DNA from: Ceratotherium simum simum | Taxonomy: Eukaryota; Chordata; Mammalia; Perissodactyla; Rhinocerotidae | Length of the DNA stretch: 64,000 nt | Assembly (NCBI RefSeq): GCF_000283155.1 | Contig: NW_004454166.1 | Span: 2,146,564-2,210,563, forward strand | Reading direction: 5' to 3' | Shown here: piece by piece, positions 39,412 through 49,789 of the stretch | Numbering within the stretch: the first letter of the stretch is position 1 | How the letters are laid out: each line of letters starts with the position of its first letter | Made by a program: the position numbers and the translations under genes | Notes under the pieces: generated by a model | Databases searched by the model: none | The model's input: only the letters and a program-made list of their open reading frames with translations | What the model was told of the DNA's origin: nothing

Positions 39412-41365
39412 CTGCAGGAGACAGGAGGCACAGGCTGCTGCCAGGAGCAGATGGGCCAGGAGCAGATGGGCCAGGAGCAGATGGGCCAGGAGGGCCAGGC
39501 AGGTCGGGCAGGGGTGGGCACCCGCGACCCCCCACAGCCCCCACATCGACTTCACAGTGCTCCTGCTGTCCGTCTCCCCAGGGCTTTAGCCACACCCTGT
39601 CCCCGTGGCTCCCCCTCCCAGATCAGCCCCAGGCTGCAGGGGTCACGTCATCACGTCATAGGCTCTGGGAGGAGGAAGGACCCGAGAGAGAAGGGGAAGA
39701 TTCTTTACCTCTGCATAAGTAAAACCAGGCCCCGAGCCTCCTCTAGTTCCTTCAGGCAATCTCTGCAAGCTAGAAATCAGGAGTTGGTCATGATGGTGAA
39801 GGCAGGGGCCTAGGGGTGTTACAGGAGGCTGAGGGCAAAGTCCCTCTAGGGGAGACCGTGGGGAGATGAAACTCTGGAGCCCAAGATAGCGTCCAAGGCC
39901 ACGTGACCCCTGACAGGGATGGCAAGGCTCATACTGGGGAGCACTTTGTCGTTTACAAAGTACTTCCACATCCATTACCCCCTACAGCCCTCGCCACCTC
40001 CCTGTGGGGAAGAAAGGGCAGGGGTCACCTCACAGAGGAATCTGAGCCAAGTTAAACAACTTGTCCACAGTCGGACCTGGAGGTTCCACCTCCCAATCCA
40101 GACACTATTGATCCACTACAGCCCACTGGCTCCTGCTGGGCAACGCCCACTCCAGGCCCCTCATGGCTTCGTTCTGGGCACAGAATCTGGGAAGTATCTG
40201 GGTTCTGATCTCCTTGCCAGGAGCCTCCTCAAGGGCTCTGTTTCCTGAGGGAAACGGGAATCTCTTTCTACCACTGTCGTCCTGGAGACCGTGGAGCCCT
40301 CAGGGACGGGTGAGATGGAGGCTAGCTCCGGGGCAGGGCTGAATGGCAGCCACTTACCTCTCACAGCTCCACTTTTCTTCCTCTTCCTCGTTCTGCTGCT
40401 CCTCCCCCGCGGCTCCCCGTGACGCTGAGACAAGACGAGACAAAACGAGGGGCTGGGAGCCAATTCTCACCGTCCTCTCTCTGGACAAGCTGGGGACGCT
40501 CAGTGTCCATGAACCATGTGACTTTCTACACGTAACTGCTGGAGCGCTGTGAGGTTTCTTTCCTTTTACTCATTTTTAAAGTGAATAGAAATATTCTGTT
40601 TTCCTTCTTTGAAGAACGCAAAGAAGGTGTTTCTGTGTGAGACCCACCATGGATCTCTTCCCTCACTGTTCCTCTGCTCCAGAAACACACACTCTCAGAC
40701 CTACAGGTGCGTATCTGAGCCTCATCAGAGAGGACTCTGCTGCCGGAGGCCAGAGCCCCACTCCAGCCCCTGCCCAGAGTCTCTCAGGGGCTCAGCACTG
40801 CCCTCAGACCAGCCCGAGACACCTGTCCCGGGAAGGCGGCTGGTGACCCAGTGCTCAGGGGTCTGTCCTCCCGCAGAGATCGGGCTCTTAGTAATGCAGT
40901 CCTCGGCCACTGGTCACTGAGTTTGGGACTTTGTCCTGGAGCCCTGGAGCACACCTGGACTCCTGGTCTGAGATCTTCAGATGGAAATCCTAGTGCCCAC
41001 TCTAACCCCCGCCCAGCCTGGCTTGTCCCTAGAAGGATGGTGTTCTCTTCTTTCCTGAGAATAGGTGTTCTCTTCTTTCCCATCCCAGGAGTCTCTCTAG
41101 TTGATTCATGAAAGTGGAAATAACAATAGAAAGGAAGAGAGAATCATATTCTGTTGAGTCTGCGCCAAGGGTTCCTTACCTTCCTGATGCTTCCATGTTT
41201 CCTAGGTGGTGGTAAGGATGGATTACTCTGGAGGTAGGGACGTAGCACGAGGAAGAATCCCAGTGCACACAGGACAGCGAGGATGGTATCAGTCGCCCAG
41301 CAAGTGGAACTGGAGCTCAGCCATGTATCAGTTACGCTTTTCAGATTAAAGAGAGGATTCTCCAT
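36042..41365 (-). CDS. SPATA31: SPATA31 (FAM75) family protein, four-exon gene, apparently intact
   Basis: The CDS is join(36042..39411, 39709..39769, 40358..40424, 41180..41365) on the complement, giving 1,227 codons before the stop. Exon 1 has one hydrophobic segment at about residues 27-45, followed by PYLQSNPSLPPP and a basic stretch. Exon 2 is Arg/Lys-rich. Exon 3 encodes CRDCLKELEEARGL. Exon 4 carries family landmarks: DKGSFHQLS and DPPGEV near residue 112, YWGLPSLHSESLV near 362, EGLIPVRVRQSWLA near 708 and RWGLPLKVLKS near 778. All junctions are GT/AG with phases 0, 1 and 2, and the frame stays open. The start chosen is the second of two adjacent ATGs (41365), with A at -3 and G at +4; the upstream in-frame TTG is not a usable start. 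Known for the family: testis expression and a role in spermatogenesis, with no established biochemical activity. The C-terminus stops a few residues earlier than I recall for human members. The exact paralogue is not assigned. Confidence 0.9.
39441..39485. repeat. Three tandem 15-bp units in SPATA31 intron 3
   Basis: The unit CCAGGAGCAGATGGG is repeated three times without change. It starts 30 bases before the exon 4 acceptor on the coding strand, in the region where a branch point would be expected. If read through it would encode a PICSW repeat, but the splice phase places it in the intron. Confidence 0.85.
39709..39769 (-). CDS. SPATA31: SPATA31 coding exon 3
   Basis: The exon is 61 nt, with acceptor ..GATTTCTAG and donor GTAAAG. 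It completes the split codon from exon 2 and encodes CRDCLKELEEARGLVLLMQ, which resembles the conserved C..LEE..L stretch of the family. It ends in phase 2. An alternative acceptor seven bases further in would give an in-frame stop, so this acceptor is favoured. Intron 2 is about 588 bp and holds a MIR. Confidence 0.82.
39953..40130. repeat. MIR SINE remnant in SPATA31 intron 2
   Basis: It shows the MIR pattern of a pyrimidine-rich CATTACCCCCTACAG segment, then AAGTTAAACAACTTGTCCACAGTC, then a degenerate tail. The same remnant lies in copy A at about 7490-7665, so it predates the duplication. Confidence 0.6.
40358..40424 (-). CDS. SPATA31: SPATA31 coding exon 2 (basic linker)
   Basis: The exon is 67 nt, with acceptor ..TTGTCTCAG and donor GTAAGTG. 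It encodes 22 codons rich in Arg and Lys (RTRKRKKSGAVR) plus one base, so it ends in phase 1. A basic segment straight after the membrane helix is the expected family layout. Intron 1 is about 755 bp. Confidence 0.82.
41180..41365 (-). CDS. SPATA31: SPATA31 coding exon 1 (membrane segment)
   Basis: This exon encodes 62 residues and ends in phase 0 at ..HGSIRK before a GTAAGG donor. It contains the single predicted membrane segment (core ILAVLCALGFFLVL). Members of this family begin with a short leader, one hydrophobic helix and a Pro-rich linker, and that order is seen here. The homologous exon is present in two other places in the window. Confidence 0.88.
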
Positions 41366-41600
41366 CATCTGAATCGCACTGCTGCCCCCAGGCAACTGAG
41401 CACTGGGAGTGTACTTGGGGACTACAGCCCCAGGCCCACATCACAGGGCTGAGGTCTGGTCACAAAGGGTCCTGAGGACGGGGAGGGGGCCATAAGAGGA
41501 GGGGGCTGGACCACAGCCCCTCCCCAACCATTCAGCCCCGCAGATCCCTCCACCCTTCTCTGAGCCATCCAATAGCACCTCTCACCCTGTTAGAGACAAA
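41366..41600 (-). promoter_or_regulatory. Putative SPATA31 promoter / 5' UTR region, TATA-less
   Basis: The region is GC-rich and contains an inverted CCAAT box (ATTGG on the coding strand, 41569-41573) about 205 bases before the start codon, plus a GGGGAGGGGC stretch. The same block is retained upstream of the exon-1 copies at 9157-9390 and 43664-43895, including the CCAAT at 9359-9363 and 43867-43871. I see no TATA box. The role is inferred only from position and retention. Confidence 0.3.
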
Positions 41601-41789
41601 CTTTAGTCAATTTTCTATTCATTCTGCCCGGAACTCAGATAATACTTGGTTCCTTGTATCTCTTGGAGAGCTTGGCTTGAACCCACCAATTTCATATTCT
41701 TTGAAAGTCTGAAGTTCTCCCAAGAATTTTGGGTATTTCATGGGGATTTATCCTCTCAGAATCTCCTCTGTCCTCAATTCCATTTTTTA

Positions 41790-42090
41790 GCACATTTCAG
41801 TTGTACGATGCAGTGTTATCAACTATAGTCACCGTGTTATACATTAGATCCTCAGACCTTCTTCATCTTACAGCTGGAAGTTTGTACCCTCTTACTAGCC
41901 TCTCCCTATTTCCCCCACCCCCAGCCTCTGGCAATCACTTTTCTACTCTGTTTCTATGAGTTCATCTTTTTTTTTTTTTTTAGATTCCACACATAAGTGA
42001 TACTAGGCAGTGTTTGTCTTTCCCTGTGTGGCTTATTTCACTTAGCGTAACGCCCTCCAGGTTCATCCATGTTGTCGCAAATCTCAACTC
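41790..42090 (-). mobile_element. L1 3' fragment, copy B
   Basis: It contains the L1 3'-end signature in reverse: CAACTATAGTCACCGTG, then GTTTGTACCCTCTTACTAGC, then a T-run and the GATTCCACACATAAGTGATAC block. It is shared with copy C (about 44070-44380) and not evident in copy A, so it entered after A split off and before B and C separated. Confidence 0.65.
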
Positions 42091-42371
42091 CATTTTTCCC
42101 ACATATGATTTTCACTTTTATCGCAGAAGTAGAACTTTATTCTATACTTATTTAATTTTGAATATTTAAGTTGTTATTGTTTCCATCAACTTTTGCCATC
42201 TTCATTCAGAAGGACTGATGCAAAAATTCAAACTAATGATTTACTATTGAAAATGCACAAAAATAACTAAGTATAATAAGAATATAAATAATTAACCTCC
42301 AAATAATATGTTTTATGTTAGTAACATTTATACTTATAAAGTTAGAAAAGCTTCACAAAGATTTATGGGAC

Positions 42372-42515
42372 AGACACACGTACACACACACGCATACACA
42401 CACATACACAAATACACAAAAACCTACACACACATACACATACATACACATACACACCTGCATACCTACACATGCACACATACACAGATACACACACACA
42501 CATACACATACTCAT
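42372..42515. repeat. CA-rich microsatellite, copy B
   Basis: Interrupted (CA)n with CATACA and TACACA variants, about 1 kb upstream of SPATA31 exon 1. It is paralogous to the array at 44662-44775 but differs in length and pattern. Confidence 0.9.
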
Positions 42516-42782
42516 TTTGACAGACCCATTTATTATTTTGAAATCCCAGAATTAAGCATTTCTTCATTTTCTTTAAATCTATTATATGTTGTCTTGACCC
42601 CATTTCTTCTTACTCTGCCCAAAATAGACAGTCTCATTCTCCAGAATTGAGAACATGTGTGGCACGCCCAGAAGCCAGGCGTGGGTTAGGTGAGCTAAAG
42701 TCCCGGTCTGTAGAGAGGACACTGGGACTGGCGGGGCAAGGCCTGGGTTTGAGTCTAGTCTTAGGCAGCCCTTCTGATATCC

Positions 42783-42882
42783 NNNNNNNNNNNNNNNNNN
42801 NNNNNNNNNNNNNNNNNNNNNNNNNNNNNNNNNNNNNNNNNNNNNNNNNNNNNNNNNNNNNNNNNNNNNNNNNNNNNNNNNN
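42783..42882. other. Assembly gap of exactly 100 N
   Basis: A run of 100 N is the usual placeholder for a gap of unknown size. It joins sequence upstream of SPATA31 copy B to the middle of intron 1 of copy C. Confidence 0.97.
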
Positions 42883-43477
42883 ATAGAAATATTCTGTTTT
42901 CCTTCTTTGAAGAACGCAAAGAAGGTGTTTCTGTGTGAGACCCACCATGGATCTCTTCCCTCACTGTTCCTCTGCTCCAGAAACACACACTCTCAGACCT
43001 ACAGGTGCGTATCTGAGCCTCATCAGAGAGGACTCTGCTGCCGGAGGCCAGAGCCCCACTCCAGCCCCTGCCCAGAGTCTCTCAGGGGCTCAGCACTGCC
43101 CTCAGACCAGCCCGAGACACCTGTCCCGGGAAGGCGGCTGGTGACCCAGTGCTCAGGGGTCTGTCCTCCCGCAGAGATCGGGCTCTTAGTAATGCAGTCC
43201 TCGGCCACTGGTCACTGAGTTTGGGACTTTGTCCTGGAGCCCTGGAGCACACCTGGACTCCTGGTCTGAGATCTTCAGATGGAAATCCTAGTGCCCACTC
43301 TAACCCCCGCCCAGCCTGGCTTGTCCCTAGAAGGATGGTGTTCTCTTCTTTCCTGAGAATAGGTGTTCTCTTCTTTCCCATCCCAGGAGTCTCTCTAGTT
43401 GATTCATGAAAGTGGAAATAACAATAGAAAGGAAGAGAGAATCATATTCTGTTGAGTCTGCGCCAAGGGTTCCTTAC

Positions 43478-43663
43478 CTTCCTGATGCTTCCATGTTTCC
43501 TAGGTGGTGGTAAGGATGGATTACTCTGGAGGTAGGGACGTAGCACAAGGAGGAATCCCAGTGCACACAGCACGGCGAGGATGGTATCAATTGCCCAGCA
43601 AGTGGAACTGGAGCTCAGCCAGGTATCAGTTACGCTTTTCAGATTAAGGAGAGGATTCTCCAT
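43478..43663 (-). pseudogene. SPATA31 copy C: isolated exon 1 next to an assembly gap
   Basis: It encodes an open 62-residue exon 1 with the GTAAGG donor intact. It differs from the intact gene by F6L, T25I and F38L. Of eight base differences in the exon, I count five synonymous and three non-synonymous. Going downstream in the gene, the sequence runs into the 100-N gap at 42783-42882 before exon 2 would be reached. It is therefore either a truncated duplicate or the visible start of a second gene whose remainder is missing from the assembly. Upstream sequence is retained to 45048. Confidence 0.75.
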
Positions 43664-44069
43664 CATCTGAATCGCACTGCTGCCACCAGGCAACTGAGCA
43701 CTGGGAGTGTACTTGGGGACTACAGCCCCAGGCCCACATCACAGGGCTGAGGTCTGGTCACAAAGGGTCCTGAGGGCGGGGAGGGGGCCATAAGAGGAGG
43801 GGGCTGGACCATAGCCCCTCCCCAACCATCCAGCCCCGCAGATCCCTCCACCCTTCTCTGAGCCATCCAATAGCACCTCTCACCCTGTTAGAGACAAACC
43901 TTAGTCAATTTTCTATTCGTTCCACCTGGAACTCAGATAATACTTGGTTCCTTGTATCTCTTGGAGAGCTTGGCTTGAACCCACCAATTTCATATTCTTT
44001 GAAAGTCTGAAGTTTTCCCAACAATTTTGGGTATTTCATGGGACTTTCAGAATCTCTTCTGTCCTCAAT

Positions 44070-44380
44070 TCCATTTTTTAGCACATTTCAGTTGTACGAT
44101 GCAGTGTTATCAACTATAGTCAGTATGTTACACATTAGATCCTCAGACCTTCTTCATCTTACAGCTGGAAGTTTGTACCCTCTTACCAGCCTTCTCCCTA
44201 CTTCCCCCAACCCCAGCCTCTGGCGGTCACTTTTCTACTCTGTTTCTAGAGTTCATTTTTTTTTTTTTTTTTCAGATTCCACACATAAGTGATACCATGC
44301 AGTATTTGTCTTTCCCTTTGTGGCTTATTTCACTTAGTGTAACGCCCTCCAGGTTCGTCTGTGTTGTCGCCAATCTCAAC
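44070..44380 (-). mobile_element. L1 3' fragment, copy C
   Basis: Same insertion as in copy B, at the same relative position upstream of exon 1 and with a few percent difference. Its presence in both shows it was duplicated with the unit. Confidence 0.65.
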
Positions 44381-44661
44381 TCCATTTTTCCCACATATGT
44401 TTTTCACTTTTATCCCAGAAGTAGAATTTTATATACTTATTTAATTTTGAATATTTAAGTTGTTACTATTTCCATCAACTTTTGCTGTTTTACTCAGAAC
44501 GACTGATGCAAAAATTCAAACTAATGATTTATTATTTAAAATTCACAAAAATAACTAAGTATAATAAGAATATAAATAATTAACCTCCAGATAGTATATT
44601 TTATGTTAGTAGCATTTATACTTATGAAGTTAGAAAAGCTTCACAAAGATTTATGGGACAT

Positions 44662-44775
44662 GTACACACACACAGACACACACGCATACACAGGTACACA
44701 AAAACACATACATGCATACCTACACATACACAGATACACATGCACACACACACGCACATATACACACATATACAT
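44662..44775. repeat. CA-rich microsatellite, copy C
   Basis: Interrupted (CA)n at the same place in the duplicated unit as 42372-42515, but shorter. Confidence 0.9.
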
Positions 44776-45048
44776 ACTCATTTTGACAGACCCATTTATT
44801 ATTTTGAAATCCAAGAATTAAGCATTTCTTCATTTTCTTTATATCTATTATATGTTGTCTTGACCCCATTTCTTCTTACTCTGCCCAAAATAGACAGTCT
44901 CATTCTCTAGAGTTGAGAACATGTGTGGCACGCCCAGAAGCCAGGCGTGGGTAAGGTGAGCTAAAGTCCCGGTCTGTAGAGAGGACACTGGGACTGGCGG
45001 GGCAAGGCCTGGGTTTGAGTCTAGTCTTAGGCAGCCCTTCTGATATCC

Positions 45049-46019
45049 CGAGTGTGTTCTACACATCCTCTCTCTCTTGGCTTCCGCTTTGCCTTCCCCC
45101 TCCTGCCCCCTCCAGACCCCTGGAGCCTAACATTGTGCCTGTGCCCTATAGAGAGGGCACTTTGAGTCCTGTAGGAAATTCCCTTGTGACATCATTGGAC
45201 ATCCCTTCTGGCAGCAGGAACTGGGGATTCCCTTAGGGATTGTACTTTTTGATCACTGCATGGTTAATTTTTCGTAATACTTGAAATACAGGCTTGAAAA
45301 TAATGTACATTCTCCGTTGGTCATAGAGTCTCATACAGCTTTCATGGGAACGAGAGTGTTTGAGTTCATTTGCCTGGACTTTCGTGAAAGCACGTGTTCA
45401 AGAGCACGTCTGTGACATCTACTGTTGCTTTGATCGGCCTGCAGTCTCTTCACCCTTTATGATCTTGTCACTGGGGCATGGTAGTCCCAAGTGTGAACAA
45501 CGAGGGTACCTTGGGAGCATGGAGGGTCCCAATCTGGACACCTAGGGTCAGTGGGGAGCATGGGGGTGGTCCTGACTTCTGCTTCATTTGCAGGGAGACT
45601 TGTGGCTGAGATGTGGGTCTCGTCTTGACCTAGAAAATCAGGCTTGGGTACGCAAGGAATCACCTTCTGTGAGATAAGAGAAAGAGAAGAGAAAATGTAT
45701 ATCGGTCTCTGCCCCCAGTTCCTGGCTCACAACTCCTGAAACTCCTGTAATTTCCTCAGTGATAACAGCACTAGGAGCATCTTTTGTTCTAATATTTGTT
45801 TTTTGACCCCAATTCCTGACAGAGGGCTCCTGAAACCCTTGGAATTTCCTGGGTGATAGGAGTGTCTCCTGTTCTAATGAATTTGTTCTAATGACTCTAG
45901 GTGAACTCCTGGATGAGACCTGGTCACTGGAAAGACCAAGCCATGATAGAAGCTTGGAATTTTCAGACCTGTTCCCCATCCTCTTGAGAAGAAAGAAGGG
46001 CTGAAAATGGTTGATCATG
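45049..46019. other. No gene recognised
   Basis: Unique sequence just beyond the duplicated SPATA31 unit. Two similar stretches with CTCCTGAAAC.C..GGAATTTCC or GTAATTTCC at about 45735 and 45825 suggest a small imperfect duplication. Confidence 0.45.
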
Positions 46020-46560
46020 CCCACGTGAGGAAGCCTCCATAAAAATCTGACAAGTACGGGGTTCGGGGAGCTTCCAGGCGGGTGAACACAGTGACATTCC
46101 GGGAGGGTGACACACCCTACACTATGGGGACAGAAGCTCCTGTGCTTGGGACCTTCCCAGACTTCACCCTACGTATCTCTTCATCTGGATGTTCGTCTGT
46201 ATCCTTTATCATATCCTTAATAAACTGGTAAACATAAGTCAGTGTTTCCCTGAATTCTGTGAGCCACTCTAGCAAATTAAAGGAACCTGAGGAGGGGGTC
46301 ATGTGAACCTCCAATTTGTAGCCAAGTCAGACAGAAGTTGTAGGTAACCTGGGGACCTACTTCTTGTGATTGGTGCCTGAAGTGGGGTGGGAGCAGTCTT
46401 GTGGGACCGAGCCCTTAACCTGTGGGATCCGACACTATCTCCAGGTAGATTGTGTCAGAATTGAGTTAAATTGTAGGACACTCAGCTGGTGTCGTGGAGA
46501 ATTGCTTGGTGTAGGGGAAAAAACCATACATTTGGTGGCTGGAAGTGTCAGAAGTGAAGT
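46020..46560 (+). repeat. Retroelement-like interspersed repeat, unclassified
   Basis: Blocks such as CTTAATAAACTGGTAAAC, GTGAGCCACTCTAGCAAATT and GTGGGATCCGACACTATC read as a common mammalian dispersed repeat with an AATAAA. I recognise the type but not the name. Confidence 0.4.
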
Positions 46561-48660
46561 CTTCTGTGTAAAAGTAAAGGAGACCCACAGCAGGTGGAGA
46601 ACTGGGGTTTCCCAAGTCAAGAGGGAAAGACTGGGTTTTCTAAGACCGACTCCCGCCAGGCCACTGCTATGCCAGCAGGTGAGCTGTGTGTGAGGGAACA
46701 GGAGCTGGAGAGCAGAGAGAGCTGGCCACATTAGCTCCACATTTAGGTAAAAGATTTATCTCAGGACCCATGCCTCTTCAAAACCTGTGCTCCCTTTCCT
46801 GGATAAACAAGAGAACCGCATGGTTTACGTGTGCATGGTTTCATCAGTGTATGTCTCCACCACAGACTTTACTTTGCTGACACAAGTTTTAACTGCTGTC
46901 CATCCAACAGCTCATCTCGTGTGTCTGCTACACAGACAGTGACTCTATCCTGTGTGAGCCCCTCCTCCATCACCTTGCTGCTGCAGATGAGATGGACCTA
47001 AGGCCTTTCCTGAGCCCCCCACACTTCCCCACACTGCTGGGCCCATAATAGATCCCCGGGGGCTGTTGCAGGCTGTGACACCCTCTCTGGGAGAGCTGTG
47101 CATCTCATCCTAGGCGGGCAGACCTGGGGGCCTTCTTTTGGCTTCCTTGCTCTTGACAGTCGGGATTTTACTATAGTTCATTGCTAACACTCATAGTGCG
47201 GGTAAGACCCTTCTTCCTGCGTTTAACAGGCCCTTTAACTGGTCCTTGGGCATCCCTAGGGTCTTGGAAATTTTCCTGGTCTCTGGTGTGGGCTTGAGTC
47301 ACAGCTTTGCTCTCCCACATGTTTCCATTGCTGAGAAGGAGAGGAAAGAAACACAGCCTCAGAAAAGGAGAGTGAATTTCCATTTGGCAGTATAGCACTT
47401 TTTTTCTGTATTCTTTGATCATCCTTCAGTATATAAAACAAACAGATATACCCACACAGACATTTCACATTATGAAGTTTGAGTTCCTGCAAATGACCCT
47501 CACATTGCATACACAAGAAATTCACACACCCTCGGCAGCACAGCCTTCTCATGGTAAATGTGTGTCTGTGTCATTAGAGAGCTCAGTTCATTTCACAGCA
47601 CGTGTTGATCATCAGCCTTTGTGAAGCCCCTGCTCATCCTCCTTTCCTAATTCCTATCAAAGGAAGGTAAGTGGGGGAATGTGGGCTGGTAGGAGAATGC
47701 TGGCAGCATGGATTCAGTGGGCAAGAAGCCTCCTTTGGATTTAATATTCTAGAAATCCACCAGGAGAACAGAGGTACCATCTCCTGAGTACAAATTGATT
47801 CTGTGAACCCTTTCGTACACATAAGTGCTTAGATATCCAATTTTATAGCTATTACACTATTATACATACACTAACTTGTAAATTATGGAAAGATAATCTT
47901 GTACTTGATTAAAAGATAATCTTGTTGATTTCAAAAGAGGTTTTGTAATAGTTGTTCTTATTACCTTCAGCTGGTAAATTGACTTCAATTTATGCATATT
48001 TTTGATCACAGTGTAATTTGCTGCATAGTTAACTCTTTTAGCAGTCACCAGAATCATGTTTAATGTCTTTCTCAACAGATAAAACAACTTTATTCTTAAT
48101 AATTCAAACAAGGACTTTTTCCTGGAGCTGGGACTGAAGTTCACGTCTGCCACTCTGTTGCCTCATATGATCAAATGATGTAGGGACAAATTAAGAAGCA
48201 CATAGAAGCATATCAAGAAAGGTATTGGGCACACTGGGTAGTTACTTTGTTTACTTTATATTTAAAAACACTCATATAGCACTTTATTTATGAAGTGTCA
48301 GGCTTGGCTCCATTTAAAATAGTGACCATCACATAGTTTAGTAGTTCAAGTGTGGCATAAATAATGTGTATCTGTGGGATCTGGTGCAAAAAAGAGCATC
48401 TCGAACATGTCTGAAAGTAGAATTACTATTAGCAGCGGGTCAACCCATAGTTCTGCATTTTGTCCAGGCATCCTTACTAACGAATTCCCAGTGCATCACT
48501 TCTCACCAAAACAGTTTGTGGGTTCACTACTTCTGAAGATGCTATGCATCTTGACCCTGCTTTGCTGTTTTGATCAAGGTTTTCCTTCTCTCTGCACCTT
48601 CCCGACAGTTCTATAACATCTTGACCATGATTCAAAGTCCAGTTCCATAAAAACCTTTAA
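46561..48660. other. No gene recognised
   Basis: AT-richer from about 47820. The minus-strand frame at 47860-48153 has no family resemblance. Confidence 0.55.
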
Positions 48661-48671
48661 GAGAATCTCAG

Positions 48672-48857
48672 GGGCTGGCCTGGTGGTGTAGTGGTTAACT
48701 TTGGTGCACTCTGCTTTGGTGGCCCGGGTTCAGTTCCTGGATGCAGACCTACACCACTGGTCAGAAGCCATACTGTGGTGGTGACCCACGTACAAAATGG
48801 AGGAAGATTGGCAACAGATGTTAGCTCACAGAGAATCTTCCTCAGCAAAAAGAAAAA
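48672..48857 (+). mobile_element. ERE-type SINE, forward orientation
   Basis: Starts GGGCTGGCCTGGTGGTGTAG, has a B-box-like GGTTCAGTTCC and an A-rich tail. Target duplication AATCTCAG at 48664-48671 and 48858-48865. Confidence 0.88.
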
Positions 48858-49079
48858 AATCTCAGAGAAGCTTGCAGAGTAAATTTCCCCACATGCATCA
48901 TTCTACTTCCATTAAACCACTTCTTAGCATTTGCTTGGTAGCAGAATTGTGTATGGATATGTCTGGCTTTTCTCCTAGATAGCAAATTTCTGGACAGCAG
49001 GAACTATTTAGGACAGGTTCAAGCAACATGGAGGAACCTTGAGATTCTGGGGGCCCAGTCATACCTCTTCTAGGCAAGG

Positions 49080-49200
49080 CCTAGGTAAGGTTTGAGCCAG
49101 GTGACTTGCCCAAGGTCACATGTCTAGTCTCTGGCAACGGTAGGCCTATGATACAGTCCCATGACCGTTAGTTCTCCATTCTTTACACCACACAGCTCAA
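49080..49200. repeat. MIR SINE remnant
   Basis: Contains the MIR core-like CAGGTGACTTGCCCAAGGTC followed by ACATGTCTAGTCTCTGGCA. Confidence 0.65.
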
Positions 49201-49789
49201 CACAATTTTAACCTGATTGTCTTTGTATCATAAAGGTGGCCTTCCAAAAAGCCAATAAGTAGATATTGGGTACTAAAATATGCCTCGCATAGCAACATGG
49301 GACTAAGGAGGAAATAAGGGAAAACTAAAAAGAACCATCATGTATTTATTAATATGCCAACAAATAGACAAATTACCCTTTATCCATATAATAGAGGACC
49401 ATTTGAGGACCAATTGAGGACATATCCTACTACCTTTTCTCGTTTATGAACTGCAAATGATATGGATTGTCACTGGGTCTGAAAACAACGTATGTGTTCA
49501 TTGTAGTATCACAGATCTTCTCATCTTCACTGTGCTGTATTTTGCTTATGGTTTGTTTACGAATTGTGCATCTATATTCATGAGGGAGACTGAAAGTTTC
49601 CTGGTCTCGTTAACAGCTGTGCTATGACCTCCACCCCAGTCTTCCATGTTGCACATTTCTTTGGTCTCAGCATTCTCTGCTGTGAAGTGCAACGCTGATG
49701 TCTAGATTGTAACACATGGTAAATTCCACCAAAGTGGAAGGAATGAAAGGATGAGAGAAATCCACCACTGCTACAAATAAAGAAATGAA

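Larger units (their letters stand above)
40585..45048. repeat. Tandem segmental duplication split by a gap (copies B and C)
   Basis: 40585-42782 and 42883-45048 are the same sequence in the same orientation. Each holds SPATA31 exon 1, the promoter region, an L1 3' fragment (about 41790-42090 and 44070-44380) and a CA-rich microsatellite. The first 664 bases (40585-41248 against 42883-43546) appear identical. After that, differences occur every 15-40 bases. Confidence 0.9.

Noticed and set aside
39412..39521. N-terminal extension of the long SPATA31 frame (PICSW repeats)
   Set aside because: The acceptor at 39412-39417 and matching exon phases show this part is intron; the first in-frame start there is not needed.
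40609..41111. Overlapping frames (up to 103 codons) repeated identically at 42907-43409
   Set aside because: They lie in SPATA31 intron 1; their identity reflects the duplicated DNA tract, not protein constraint.
41366..41395. Ten-residue upstream extension of SPATA31 exon 1
   Set aside because: Its first codon is TTG, not ATG. The adjacent ATGs at 41368 and 41365 are better starts, and the second fits the Kozak pattern and the family N-terminus.
42360..42520. Regularly spaced short repeats that could suggest a CRISPR array
   Set aside because: They are CA-dinucleotide microsatellite variants in a mammalian genome, with no spacer structure.
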